A stretch of 64,000 nt of DNA from Nocardia sp. NBC_01327. GTDB taxonomy: Bacteria > Actinomycetota > Actinomycetes > Mycobacteriales > Mycobacteriaceae. The notes beneath the pieces are model-generated. The model was not told the DNA's origin and ran no database searches. It saw only the letters and a program-made list of their open reading frames with translations. This document shows, piece after piece, positions 49,812 to 58,259 of this stretch. The position numbers were made by a program, and so were the translations under genes. How positions within the stretch are numbered: the stretch's first letter is position 1; every line of letters begins with the position of its first letter. The stretch is taken from assembly GCF_035958815.1 (NCBI RefSeq), contig NZ_CP108383.1:2418001-2482000 (forward strand). Reading direction: 5' to 3'.

Positions 49812-50330
49812 ATGTACATACCGCAACCGGACGACACCCAGCTGTCGTGGGCGAATGGCCGTGACAATGCTTTCGTACATCGCCCCCTACTCCCGGACTG
49901 GCATGAACTGCTGGCCGCGTTCTGCGGCCATATCGGGGACCAACCCGACGATCATCCCGTGACCCGCTGGGCCCGGGGCCTCGCCGAATTGCATCTGGAG
50001 CGCCGGGAACAACCCCGCGATGCCGGTGGCATCGACGAGCTTCGTGCGCAGACAGTCACTTTCATCGACGACTGGGTGGCCAAGCGGGCACGCCGCAGCG
50101 TGCTGCGCGGCGAATCGCTCGGCGCCGTCGTCGATGTGATGGCCGCCGCGCATGTGCACGCCGTGTATCTGCTCAAGACGGCGGAGAAGGTATCCGATCA
50201 CGAAGTGCACGCGGCCTGGTACCGGCTGGCGAAGATGGCGGACGGCTGGACCGATCAGGCAGTGCGGGTCCTGGGTTCCCAGGAACGCCGAAACTCGCCT
50301 GCCTACCCACGACTTCAGCGTCCGGCGTGA
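49812..50330 (+). CDS. DUF4254-like protein
   Basis: A 172-residue soluble helical protein. The pattern LPDWHELLAAF, HPVTRWARGLAELH, ID.LRAQTVTFIDDWVA and a later helix pair (SLGAVVDVMAAAHVHAVYLL) resembles DUF4254 proteins of Nocardia and Rhodococcus. ATG 49812 has GGAGG upstream. The function of the family is unknown to me. It is divergent from the Hsp70 fusion and could be its partner, but only position says so. The 253-base gap that follows shows no gene. Confidence 0.68.
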   Translation: MYIPQPDDTQLSWANGRDNAFVHRPLLPDWHELLAAFCGHIGDQPDDHPVTRWARGLAELHLERREQPRDAGGIDELRAQTVTFIDDWVAKRARRSVLRGESLGAVVDVMAAAHVHAVYLLKTAEKVSDHEVHAAWYRLAKMADGWTDQAVRVLGSQERRNSPAYPRLQRPA

Positions 50331-50583
50331 GAGCGACCCGGCGCTGCCTCGACTTCAGTGACCTGCGGTGTATTCGCTCCTGAGCTGCGCGCGCAAGGCA
50401 GCGACGGGAGCTGTGGGGATGAGCGGCCCGGTGACTTCGGAGTGCCGGGTCGGGTGCGGTGGCGTGGTGCTGGAACCCTTTGGTGCGGCGGTTATCCGAG
50501 GATTCCGGTGCTGTGCCGATCGTGCCCACACGAGCGGTGATCGGCGCAAGGGGGCCGATCACCGTTCGGGGGTGGGGGTTCGG

Positions 50584-51675
50584 TCAGGGTGCCGGGCGCG
50601 CCTCGAGGATGACATCCGGTGCGGCGGTGGGGACAACGCGGGTGAGGGTGAATCCGCTGCGGGTCAGCAGATTTCGGAAGTCGGCCTCGGTCCGTTCGCG
50701 GCCGGTGGCATTGACCAGCATCTCCAGATCGATGAACTTTCCGGCGTGCGGGCGGTGGTGTTCGGGCAACACGATTTCGATGATCAGGACGCGGGCATCC
50801 GGTTCCATGGCGTTGCGCACGGTGCGCAGAATGCGTTCGGCCTCCTCATCGGACCAATCGTGAATGATGTGCTTGAGGAGGTAGGCGTCACCGCCCTTGG
50901 GCACCGACTCGAAGAAGGATCCGGCGTCGACGGTGAGCCGATCCGCCAGTCCCGCAAGCTCAACCGGTAGCGCCGTCACCACCTCGGGCAGGTCGAAGAT
51001 GATGCCCCGGGTCAGGGGACTGCGCTGCAGGATGTCGATGAGCAGACTGCCCTCTCCCGCCCCGATATCCACCACCGTCCCGAAACGCCCGAAATCGTAT
51101 GCGGCGAACAGCGGTTCGGTGGACAGCGTGCTGATGCTCGTCATGGCGCGGTCGAACAGTTCGCCGATATCCCGGTGCGCGGCGGCGTATTCGAAGAATC
51201 CCATGCCGTCCAGTGCCGGTCCGACGGCCTGCCCCGTGCGCACCGCGTCGGCGAGATGCGTCCAGTGATTGCGGTGGTACTCGGATCCGAAGAACAGGAA
51301 CAGGTCTCGCAGCGTCACGGGGGAATCGCTGCGCAGCGCCTGGGACATCCCGGTCAGCGCGTATGACCCGTCCCGCTTCTGGGCGAAGATATCGAAGCTG
51401 ATCAGTAGTCGCATGAGCCGCCGCAGTCCGTCCTCGTTCACGTCGATCGCGCGGGCCAGTTCGGCCGGGGGCCGGGGACCGTCGACGAGCGCGTCGGCAA
51501 TCCCGAGCTGGGCGGCGGCGTGGATCGCCTGCGTCAGGAATCCGGTCATCTGCAGTTCGAGAATGGCGATATGCCCGGGCACCAGCCGTCGATGCAGCGC
51601 GGCCAGCCCGTCACGGAACCGTCCCAGTGCCCGCAGCAGGGGCAGTGGCGGAATCTTGGATAGTGCGGACGCCAT
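50584..51675 (-). CDS. SAM-dependent O-methyltransferase (plant-type/ AcnB-like)
   Basis: A 363-residue class I methyltransferase of the O-methyltransferase-2 family. An N-terminal winged-helix dimer domain has LGIADALVDGPRPPAELA and a LYALT-like SYALTGMSQALR stretch. The SAM site follows with VVDIGAGEGSLL, then FDLPEVV, and the catalytic-type HIIHDWSDEEA. These enzymes methylate phenolic or polyketide hydroxyls in secondary metabolism. It is last in a minus-strand run after a MarR gene, with a 75-base gap. The substrate is unknown. Confidence 0.88.
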   Translation of the reverse strand: MASALSKIPPLPLLRALGRFRDGLAALHRRLVPGHIAILELQMTGFLTQAIHAAAQLGIADALVDGPRPPAELARAIDVNEDGLRRLMRLLISFDIFAQKRDGSYALTGMSQALRSDSPVTLRDLFLFFGSEYHRNHWTHLADAVRTGQAVGPALDGMGFFEYAAAHRDIGELFDRAMTSISTLSTEPLFAAYDFGRFGTVVDIGAGEGSLLIDILQRSPLTRGIIFDLPEVVTALPVELAGLADRLTVDAGSFFESVPKGGDAYLLKHIIHDWSDEEAERILRTVRNAMEPDARVLIIEIVLPEHHRPHAGKFIDLEMLVNATGRERTEADFRNLLTRSGFTLTRVVPTAAPDVILEARPAP

Positions 51676-51750
51676 GGTTGGACTCCAGCGGTCGGCGGCA
51701 GCGCGGATAGCTGGAGCCTACGCGGGTGCGCAGGCTCCGAGGCGCGTGCA

Positions 51751-52158
51751 CTACGTGCGAGATTCGAGGTTCCGGGTCATGCGTTCGAGGACCGAGACGG
51801 CGGTGCGGTATTCGTCATCGCTGATGCCGGCCAGGGAGACCTCGCGGAAGGTGTTCACCTGTGCGGCTACCTCGACGAGGCGGGTGCGGCCGTCGTCGGT
51901 GAGGGCGAGGTGATCGGGGGAGGGGCGCTGCGCCCAGCCGTCGGTCAGTACGAGGGTGACCGCGGCGAGGCGATCCTCCTCGGGCGCATTGGCGAACAGC
52001 ACCGAGTGGACCTCGGTATCGGGCACCTCGGTGCCGTCGCGGATGACATTGAGAACCTGCCAGGCGAGCCGGGTGAGGCCGAATTCGCCGAGGGTGTCCT
52101 GCATGTAGTGGGTGATGGCGTGGTCGGTGCGATTGAGCCAGTAGCCGATGGGCTTCAT
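51751..52158 (-). CDS. MarR-family transcriptional regulator
   Basis: A regulator of about 135 residues with the winged-helix pattern: ITHYMQDTLGEFGLTRLAWQVLNVI leads into a variant recognition helix and a short wing (DGWAQRPSPDHLALTDDGR). ATG 52158 is chosen because AAGGAGA stands 9 bases upstream; the ATG at 52167 abuts it. It sits 15 bases after the MFS gene on the same strand and is probably co-transcribed with it, perhaps sensing the exported compound. Confidence 0.83.
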   Translation of the reverse strand: MKPIGYWLNRTDHAITHYMQDTLGEFGLTRLAWQVLNVIRDGTEVPDTEVHSVLFANAPEEDRLAAVTLVLTDGWAQRPSPDHLALTDDGRTRLVEVAAQVNTFREVSLAGISDDEYRTAVSVLERMTRNLESRT

Positions 52159-52173
52159 GAGAGTCATTCTCCT

Positions 52174-53571
52174 TCAGTGGGATTCGATGGGGGCGTGTCG
52201 CGGCAGCAGCCGGACCAGACCGCAGCAGACGAGGGTGAGGGCGGCGACGACGGCGAGACTGGTGGCGGCTCCGCCCGCGGTGTGGAAGTAGACGGTGGTG
52301 ACGGCGGCGGCGCCGAGGCTGTTGGCCAGCTGCTGCACCGCGGTGAGTGAGCCGCTGGCACTGCCGGATTCGGCGGGATCGATATCGCCGAGGGTGACCC
52401 GGTAGACGGTGCCGAAGCAGGTGCCGAGGCCGAGGCCGGTGAGGAAGACGGGGGCGAGGAGCAGCCAGGCCGAGATATTCGTGCCGCAGAGCTGGACGAG
52501 GGTGAACAGCGCCAGGACGCCGGTCAGGGTGAGTAGCAGCCCGGCCAGTACGAGTGTGCGGCCGAAGCGGTCGAGCAGCCGGTAGGTCGCGATGGACGCG
52601 GCAATGATGCCGATCGACAGCGGGACCACGGCGATCGCGGTCTGCCGCGGGGTGCGGTGCAGACCGTTCTGCAGGTACAGGGCGAGCACGAAGAGCAGCC
52701 CGGAGGTGGCGGCGAAGTACACCAGGCCCAGTAGCAGACCGGAGGTGAAACCGCGATTGCGCAGCAGGGAGGGTTCGAGCAGCGGATCGGCGGCATGGCG
52801 CTGGCGCAGGCAGAACAGCCCGAAGAAGACGAGACCGGCGAGTACGGCGAGGATCGGCCGGGCGATCCAGCCATTGGCCGAACCGTCGATCAGGCCGTAG
52901 AGGACGCCGAGCATGGCCGCGCCGAGCAGGGCCGAACCGAGTCCGTCGATGGTGACGGCGCGGTCACCCGGATCGCGGGGCAGCAGCCGGACGGCGAGTG
53001 CGGTGGCGAGTCCGCCGAGCACGATATTGATCAGGAAGATGGCGCGCCAGCCGAGGCCGAAAAGGTCTGCGTCGATGAGGAATCCGGCGAGGGTGGGCCC
53101 GCTGACGGCGGAGAGGCCGAGCACGGGCGCGAAGACCCCGAATGCCTTGCCGAGTTGATCGCGGGGGAAGACCGCGCCGAGAATGCCGAAGCCCTGCGGG
53201 ATCAGCAGGGCGCCGAAGGCGCCCTGTATCAAGCGGAAGGTGATGAGCGACGCGGGATCTGCGGCGAGCCCGCAGGCGAGCGAGGCGAGGGTGAAACCGA
53301 TGATGCCGACGAGGAACAGCCGGCGGCGGCCGTACTTGTCGCCGAGGCAGCCGCCGACCACCAGCAGCACGCCCATGGCGAGAGCGTAAGCGGCGCCGAG
53401 CCATTGGATGAGCGCCTCGCCGCCGCCGAGATCGGCGGCAATGGCCGGGGCGGCGAGAGTGGTGATGGTCGAGTCGAGCAGATCGAGAATGGCGGCGAAG
53501 AGGACAACCGCGAGGATGGCCCAGCGGGCGCGGGCGGTGCGGTGTGCTTCGGAGACCAGCAGCGAGGACAT
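52174..53571 (-). CDS. MFS drug/efflux transporter (EmrB/QacA-type)
   Basis: A 465-residue major facilitator protein with about 14 membrane helices, the DHA2 layout. Motif A GDKYGRRRLFLVG lies after helix 2, and the LDSTITTLAAPAIAADL start and GPTLAGFLID motif C in helix 5 are family marks. ATG 53571 follows AAGG; a longer frame to 53739 is not conserved. It lies between the NmrA-like gene and a MarR gene. Export of a drug or toxic metabolite is likely; the substrate is unknown. Confidence 0.9.
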   Translation of the reverse strand: MSSLLVSEAHRTARARWAILAVVLFAAILDLLDSTITTLAAPAIAADLGGGEALIQWLGAAYALAMGVLLVVGGCLGDKYGRRRLFLVGIIGFTLASLACGLAADPASLITFRLIQGAFGALLIPQGFGILGAVFPRDQLGKAFGVFAPVLGLSAVSGPTLAGFLIDADLFGLGWRAIFLINIVLGGLATALAVRLLPRDPGDRAVTIDGLGSALLGAAMLGVLYGLIDGSANGWIARPILAVLAGLVFFGLFCLRQRHAADPLLEPSLLRNRGFTSGLLLGLVYFAATSGLLFVLALYLQNGLHRTPRQTAIAVVPLSIGIIAASIATYRLLDRFGRTLVLAGLLLTLTGVLALFTLVQLCGTNISAWLLLAPVFLTGLGLGTCFGTVYRVTLGDIDPAESGSASGSLTAVQQLANSLGAAAVTTVYFHTAGGAATSLAVVAALTLVCCGLVRLLPRHAPIESH

Positions 53572-53615
53572 GAGATGCCTTGGGGGAGAAGGGCCTCGCC
53601 GGGACGAGGCCGTGT

Positions 53616-54461
53616 TCAGGAACGTGTGAACGCGGCGGCGTTGTCCTGAGCCCACTGCCGGAAGGTGCGGGCGGGCTTGCCGAGCAGGGTTTCGGTGGTG
53701 TCGGCGATGGTCTCGGGACGTGCGGTGGCGGCGGCCCAATTGGTCAGCAGCGATTCGGCGATACCGGCGGGCATAGCGGCCGACATCTGTTGCAGCGCTT
53801 CGTCATGCGTGATGGTGGTGATCGGTATCTCGCGGCCGATGGCGTCGGCGAGGAGGGCGATCTGGGTGCGGAAGGTCAGTGTCTGCCCGCCGGTGAGAGT
53901 GACGGTGCGACCGCGCAGTGCGGTGGCGCCGGTGAGGGCGGCGACGGCGATATCGGCGATATCGGCGGTGTGGATGGGCGCGATGCCCGCCTCCGGGTAG
54001 GGGTGTTCGATCGGCTGGTGGGTGCCGATGGATCGGGCCCAGCCGAAGGAATTGCTGGCGAAGGCGCCGGGGCGGAGCACGGTGGCGGTGATACCCGAAG
54101 CGATGAGCGCGTTTTCGACGGCGTAGTGCTGTGCGCCGATCGGATGTGTTGCGACGTCGGGGGATTCGACCGAGGAGGAGGAGAGCAGCACGATGTGCTC
54201 GACTCCGGCGGCGCGGGCCGCGGTGAGGAAGGAATCGACGCCGGCGTGGGCGGCGTAGAGGAAGACCTGGTCGACACCGGTGAGCGCGGCATCGAAGGTT
54301 TCGGGGGCGTCGAAGCGCAGCGCGACGGCCTCGACGCCGGCGGGAACGGTGAGGGCGGCCGGGTCGCTGCTGGCGGCGCGCACCGGCAGTCCGGCGGTGT
54401 GCAATGCGGTGAGGACGGCGTGGCCTACTTTGCCGCGAGCGCCGGTGACGAGGGTGGTCAT
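53616..54461 (-). CDS. NmrA-like NAD(P)-binding protein
   Basis: A 281-residue atypical short-chain dehydrogenase of the NmrA/QOR2 type. TLVTGARGKVGHAVL is the nucleotide-binding loop, followed by VFLYAAH and HIVLLSSSSVES. The active-site Tyr/Lys of classical SDRs is not placed normally, as in NmrA-like redox sensors or quinone reductases. ATG 54461 has GGAG upstream. It is first in the operon with the MFS and MarR genes, and divergent from another MarR gene, which probably controls it. Confidence 0.85.
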   Translation of the reverse strand: MTTLVTGARGKVGHAVLTALHTAGLPVRAASSDPAALTVPAGVEAVALRFDAPETFDAALTGVDQVFLYAAHAGVDSFLTAARAAGVEHIVLLSSSSVESPDVATHPIGAQHYAVENALIASGITATVLRPGAFASNSFGWARSIGTHQPIEHPYPEAGIAPIHTADIADIAVAALTGATALRGRTVTLTGGQTLTFRTQIALLADAIGREIPITTITHDEALQQMSAAMPAGIAESLLTNWAAATARPETIADTTETLLGKPARTFRQWAQDNAAAFTRS

Positions 54462-54501
54462 GGGGTTCTCCAGGGATCGATGTTCTGTGTTTGTGTACAT
54501 A

Positions 54502-54517
54502 TGCATGTTGTCATGCA
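54502..54517. promoter_or_regulatory. MarR operator candidate
   Basis: TGCATG-TTGT-CATGCA, a perfect inverted repeat in the gap between the divergent NmrA-like and MarR genes. The surrounding DNA (54480-54565) is AT-rich compared with its neighbours, as expected of divergent promoters. Confidence 0.6.
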
Positions 54518-54571
54518 CACGTTTGAGAGTCAACACATGTATTCGTTCCTTCATGGATATACGATGTGCAT

Positions 54572-55060
54572 ATGACTGTGAAGGACTCGCGCACCGCCGA
54601 TGAGCTGCTCGATGCTGTCGGCCCGGCATTCGGGAAGCTGCGTCGGACCTCGCTGCTGGAGGTCGAAAACCCCATCTCGGCAAAGGATTTGAGCCGAACG
54701 CTGGTGCTCAATCTGATCCAGGAGCACAACCGGGAACCGGGCTCGGAGGTCACCGTCGGCAGGGTCGCCGAACTGCTCGGCACCGATCCTTCGGTGGCCA
54801 GTCGCATGGTCAGCGACATCATCAAGGCCGGCTATCTCGTCCGCGCCGCCTCACAGCTGGACGGCCGTCGCACCGTGCTCGAGCTCAGCCCCCAGGGCGA
54901 GGAGTTGATGACCCGCTTCCGCAAACATCAGCGCGACGCCTTCGACTACATCACCGCCGACTGGTCCGACAGCGACCGCCTCGACTTCGCCCGCCTCATG
55001 CTCCAGTACGTCGACTCACTGGACGCACTCAAAACGCGCGGCCTCGCCAAAGACGCCTGA
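54572..55060 (+). CDS. MarR-family regulator
   Basis: A 162-residue winged-helix regulator. VTVGRVAELLGTDPSVASRMVSDIIKAGYL is the DNA-binding helix region and SQLDGRRTVLELSPQGEEL the wing. A C-terminal helix (YVDSLDALKTRG) would dimerise. ATG 54572 or ATG 54566 may be used. It diverges from the NmrA-MFS-MarR operon and is the likely regulator through 54502-54517. Confidence 0.86.
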   Translation: MTVKDSRTADELLDAVGPAFGKLRRTSLLEVENPISAKDLSRTLVLNLIQEHNREPGSEVTVGRVAELLGTDPSVASRMVSDIIKAGYLVRAASQLDGRRTVLELSPQGEELMTRFRKHQRDAFDYITADWSDSDRLDFARLMLQYVDSLDALKTRGLAKDA

Positions 55061-55072
55061 AGGGCAATCCGG

Positions 55073-55164
55073 CTCGTCATCCCGGCATGCGTTTTGCCGG
55101 GATCCACCGCGCCGCCCAGCATCGACGCCGCGTGGAACCCGGCCAAACGCGCCGGGATGACGGG
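55073..55164. repeat. REP-like intergenic palindromic element
   Basis: Left arm 55073-55107 and right arm 55132-55164 form a long imperfect inverted repeat. Each arm itself holds a CCGG-type hairpin: CATCCCGGC...GCCGGGAT. It lies between the 3' ends of convergent genes (MarR and helicase). Short units like CGTCATCCCGGC are a form known from dispersed REP elements of actinobacteria; a second copy is not seen in this window. Confidence 0.7.
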
Positions 55165-55214
55165 TGTCCGCTGGGAAGGTGAGTATCGGCGGGGAGTCGT
55201 GCGACGGGGACGAG

Positions 55215-57335
55215 CTAAGAGGGGGTGGCCAGGGCGAAGGGGAGGACGGCGTCGGCGCCGGCGGCGCGGAGGGCGCGGGCGGCCATGGTGAAGGTCCAGC
55301 CGGTGTCGGTGAGGGCGTCGACCAGGAGGATGGGGCCCTGGACATCGGTGAGATCCGGTGTCTCCCAGGCATTGTTGAGCGCTGCCACGCGGTGGGCCGA
55401 GTTGACGGCGGAGATCGGGGGCAGGTCGGGGCGCAGGTGCAGGATGCCGAGGTCGCGCAGGCGGCCGATTTCGGCGAGGCGGGCGGCCAGTGAGGTGGTC
55501 AGCAGGCGGCGGCCGGGGGAGTCCAGGGCGATGACGGCGGTCGGCCGCTCGTTCCAATCCCATTCGCGGAGCACGATGGTGCAGGCCTTGAAGACCTCGT
55601 CGGGCACCGGGGCGTCGGGTGCGTCGAGCAGGGCGCGCAGGCGCTGACCCCAGCCGAGGTCGCTGAGGCGGCCGAGCACCCGGCCGACCTCGGGGGCGTC
55701 GGAGATCTTGCCCGACAGGGAGATTCCGAGTTTCGCCATACCGGTGGGCCACTGCTTGCGCGGCGCGAGGTCGATGCCGGGGCGGTCCAGCCGGGCGCGA
55801 ATGGCGGCCAGATCGGTGGCGTCGACGGCGGTGTTCTGGCGGTCGCCGGTGCAATTGTCGCAGCGGCCGCAGCCGGGGGCGCCCGGCAGCAGATCCGGAT
55901 CGTCGAGCTGACCGCGCAGGAAGTTCATCCGGCACTCGGTGGTCGACTGATAGTCGATCATGGCCTGCTGCTCGGCTTCCCGGGCAATGGTCAGGCGCTC
56001 GTAGCGCTCGGTGTCGTACTCCCAGGGCTGGCCGGTATTGAGCCAGCCGCCGCGCACCCGCTGTACCGCGCCGTCCACATCGAGCACCTTGAGCACCATT
56101 TCCAGGCGGGAGCGATTGAGCTCCACCAGCGGCTCCAGCGCGGCCGTCGAGAGGGCGCGGTCGGTGCCCAGCGCCGCCAGCACCGAGCGAACGATGTGCT
56201 CGCGCGGGAAGGCCACGGAGGCGAAGTAGCTCCAGATCTGGCGGTCCTCCGGCCCGGGCAGCAGCACCACCTCGGCGCGGTCGGTGCCACGGCCGGCGCG
56301 GCCGACCTGCTGGTAGTACGAGATCGGCGAGGACGGCGCACCCACGTGCACCACAAAGCCGAGATCGGGTTTGTCGAAACCCATGCCCAGCGCCGAGGTG
56401 GCGATGAGCGCCTTGACCTCATTGGCCAGCAGTGCGGTTTCCAGAGCCTCGCGCTCGGTCGGATCGGTCTGCCCCGTGTAGGCGGCGACATGGTGGCCGT
56501 GCGAATTCAGCACATCGGCGAGATCGTGCGCGGCGGCGACGGTGAGCGCGTAAACGATTCCCGAGCCCGGCAATTCATGCAGCCGCCTGCTGAGCCATGC
56601 GGTGCGCTCCACCGCATCGGGAATGCGCACGACCGACAGGTGCAGCGATTCGCGATCGAGCCCGCCGCGCAAAACCAAAGTGTCGGTGCCGATCTGGGTC
56701 GCCACATCGGTGACCACACGATCATTGGCGGTGGCCGTGGTGGCGAGCACCGGCACATCCGAGCCGAGATCGGCGATGAGCGTACGGATTCGGCGATAGT
56801 CGGGCCGGAAGTCGTGGCCCCAGTCGGAGACGCAGTGCGCCTCGTCGATCACCACGAGCCCGGCATCGGCGGCCAGCTTGGGCAGCACCGCATCGCGGAA
56901 GTCGGGATTGTTCAAACGTTCGGGACTGACCAGCAGCACATCGACCTCGCCCGCGGCGACCTGCGCATGGATATCGTCCCATTCGGTGACGTTGCCCGAA
57001 TTGATCGTCGCCGCAACAACTCCGGCTCTCTCGGCCGCGACAACCTGGTTGCGCATGAGCGCCAGCAGCGGCGAGACGATCACCGTCGGCCCGCGCCCCG
57101 CCGCCCGCAGCAGTTTGGCCGAAATGAAGTACACCGCCGATTTACCCCAGCCGGTGCGCTGCACCACCAGTGCCCGCCGCCGCTGCACCACCAGCGCCTC
57201 GATGGCAATCCACTGATCCTCCCGCAGCCGCGCCCGCGGCCCGGCCAGCTCACGCAGCAGCCGTTCCGCATCCTCCCGCAGATCGGTGGAGAGGGTGCTG
57301 GTCGGGGTCGCGCCGCTCGAGGTCACGCGCTCCAT
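55215..57335 (-). CDS. RecQ-like DNA helicase with C-terminal PRTase-type motif
   Basis: A 706-residue superfamily-2 helicase. Walker A is at 61-66 (TGWGKS) and the DEAH box is in LVVIDEAHCVSDWGHDF. Motif VI is in QQVGRAGRG and a RecQ zinc-binding part has Cys residues in TTECRMNF and GCGRCDNC. No HRDC domain is found. Residues about 530-706 instead hold an extra domain ending near ILLVDALTDTGWT (about 669-681), which is like the PRPP-binding loop of phosphoribosyltransferases (ComF type). This arrangement occurs in actinobacterial RecQ-like proteins; its role is unknown. It stands alone, likely in DNA repair. Confidence 0.88.
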   Translation of the reverse strand: MERVTSSGATPTSTLSTDLREDAERLLRELAGPRARLREDQWIAIEALVVQRRRALVVQRTGWGKSAVYFISAKLLRAAGRGPTVIVSPLLALMRNQVVAAERAGVVAATINSGNVTEWDDIHAQVAAGEVDVLLVSPERLNNPDFRDAVLPKLAADAGLVVIDEAHCVSDWGHDFRPDYRRIRTLIADLGSDVPVLATTATANDRVVTDVATQIGTDTLVLRGGLDRESLHLSVVRIPDAVERTAWLSRRLHELPGSGIVYALTVAAAHDLADVLNSHGHHVAAYTGQTDPTEREALETALLANEVKALIATSALGMGFDKPDLGFVVHVGAPSSPISYYQQVGRAGRGTDRAEVVLLPGPEDRQIWSYFASVAFPREHIVRSVLAALGTDRALSTAALEPLVELNRSRLEMVLKVLDVDGAVQRVRGGWLNTGQPWEYDTERYERLTIAREAEQQAMIDYQSTTECRMNFLRGQLDDPDLLPGAPGCGRCDNCTGDRQNTAVDATDLAAIRARLDRPGIDLAPRKQWPTGMAKLGISLSGKISDAPEVGRVLGRLSDLGWGQRLRALLDAPDAPVPDEVFKACTIVLREWDWNERPTAVIALDSPGRRLLTTSLAARLAEIGRLRDLGILHLRPDLPPISAVNSAHRVAALNNAWETPDLTDVQGPILLVDALTDTGWTFTMAARALRAAGADAVLPFALATPS

Positions 57336-57586
57336 CGTGCCTCACCGCACCGACACCACGAAGCTCCCGTCGACCCTCGCACCCCGCCGCGCCGTCGGCC
57401 GCCCGCGAGCCGAACGACACGCGCGGTGCCTCCGCGGCCGCTCACTGCCGGATTCGGCCACGAGAGAAGCGCTCGGCCGTGCGGTCACCGTGCACCCCCA
57501 CGAACGCCCCGCCGTCCTTCATCGCGTCGGGTACCGATGGATGCCACTGTTCCCGAGTGACGATTACCGACGTTCCCGAGTGACGG

Positions 57587-58189
57587 TTACCTCGCCGCCG
57601 CGAGGTGCGCGTTCACCATGGTGTCGACCAATGTGTCCAGGGCCGGCCAGGGGAAGCTCGGGCGGTCCTGCCGCAGCGTGATCAATCCGTGCATCCCGGC
57701 CCACAGACAGGTCGCGGTGGCGGTGGGGTCCGCACTACCGCAGGCGGCGGCGGCATCGACGAGTAATTGCAGGGTCGGCAGCCCTGGCAGCTGTCCCGCG
57801 CTGGGCTCCCACCCCGGTGTGCCTGCGGTGCCGAAGAGCACGCGATAGTGGCCGGGATGCCGCGTGCCGTACTCGACGTAGGCCCGGCAAACCGCCGAAA
57901 GTCGTTCACCGGCAGCACTTTCGGGCACGGCATTGCGCGCGGACTCCAGCGTGGCGCGCAGTTCGGTGAATCGCACCTGATACACCGCCGTGAGGAGTTC
58001 GCGCCGATCGGCGAAATGCAGGTACACGCTCTGCGGCGCAATCCCGGCCGCCCGAGCGACCGCTCGCAGCGAGAGCGCCTCCTGGCCGTCCAGATCTTCC
58101 AGCAGGGTGCTGGCGGCAGCCACCAGCTCGTCCCGCAGCCGGGCACCTTCACCGCGGCGATTGCGGCTGCGTACAGGTTTGTCGGACAC
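57587..58189 (-). CDS. TetR-family repressor, divergent from a metallo-hydrolase
   Basis: A 200-residue regulator with the helix-turn-helix LSLRAVARAAGIAPQSVYLHF, and a TetR C-terminal domain of the group having RHPGHYRVLFG. The start is GTG 58189; only AAGG stands before it. It diverges from the metallo-hydrolase gene, and a 50-base palindrome begins 11 bases upstream, which is almost certainly its operator. The ligand is unknown. Confidence 0.87.
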   Translation of the reverse strand: MSDKPVRSRNRRGEGARLRDELVAAASTLLEDLDGQEALSLRAVARAAGIAPQSVYLHFADRRELLTAVYQVRFTELRATLESARNAVPESAAGERLSAVCRAYVEYGTRHPGHYRVLFGTAGTPGWEPSAGQLPGLPTLQLLVDAAAACGSADPTATATCLWAGMHGLITLRQDRPSFPWPALDTLVDTMVNAHLAAAR

Positions 58190-58199
58190 CTTGACAGCA

Positions 58200-58249
58200 T
58201 AACAAGACAGCCGTCTACTTACATACGTAAGTAGACGGCTGTCTTGTTA
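58200..58249. promoter_or_regulatory. 50-base operator with 23-bp perfect inverted repeat
   Basis: Arms 58200-58222 and 58227-58249 are exact reverse complements separated by ATAC. The middle, CTTACATACGTAAG, is AT-rich and could be the core site, and the GACGG blocks on each side may host a second dimer. It fills almost the whole gap between the TetR and metallo-hydrolase genes. Confidence 0.8.
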
Positions 58250-58259
58250 GGAAAATCCC

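Noticed and set aside
57682..58200. Alternative minus-strand frame starting inside the palindrome
   Set aside because: Out of frame with the TetR gene and composed of low-complexity Pro/Arg.
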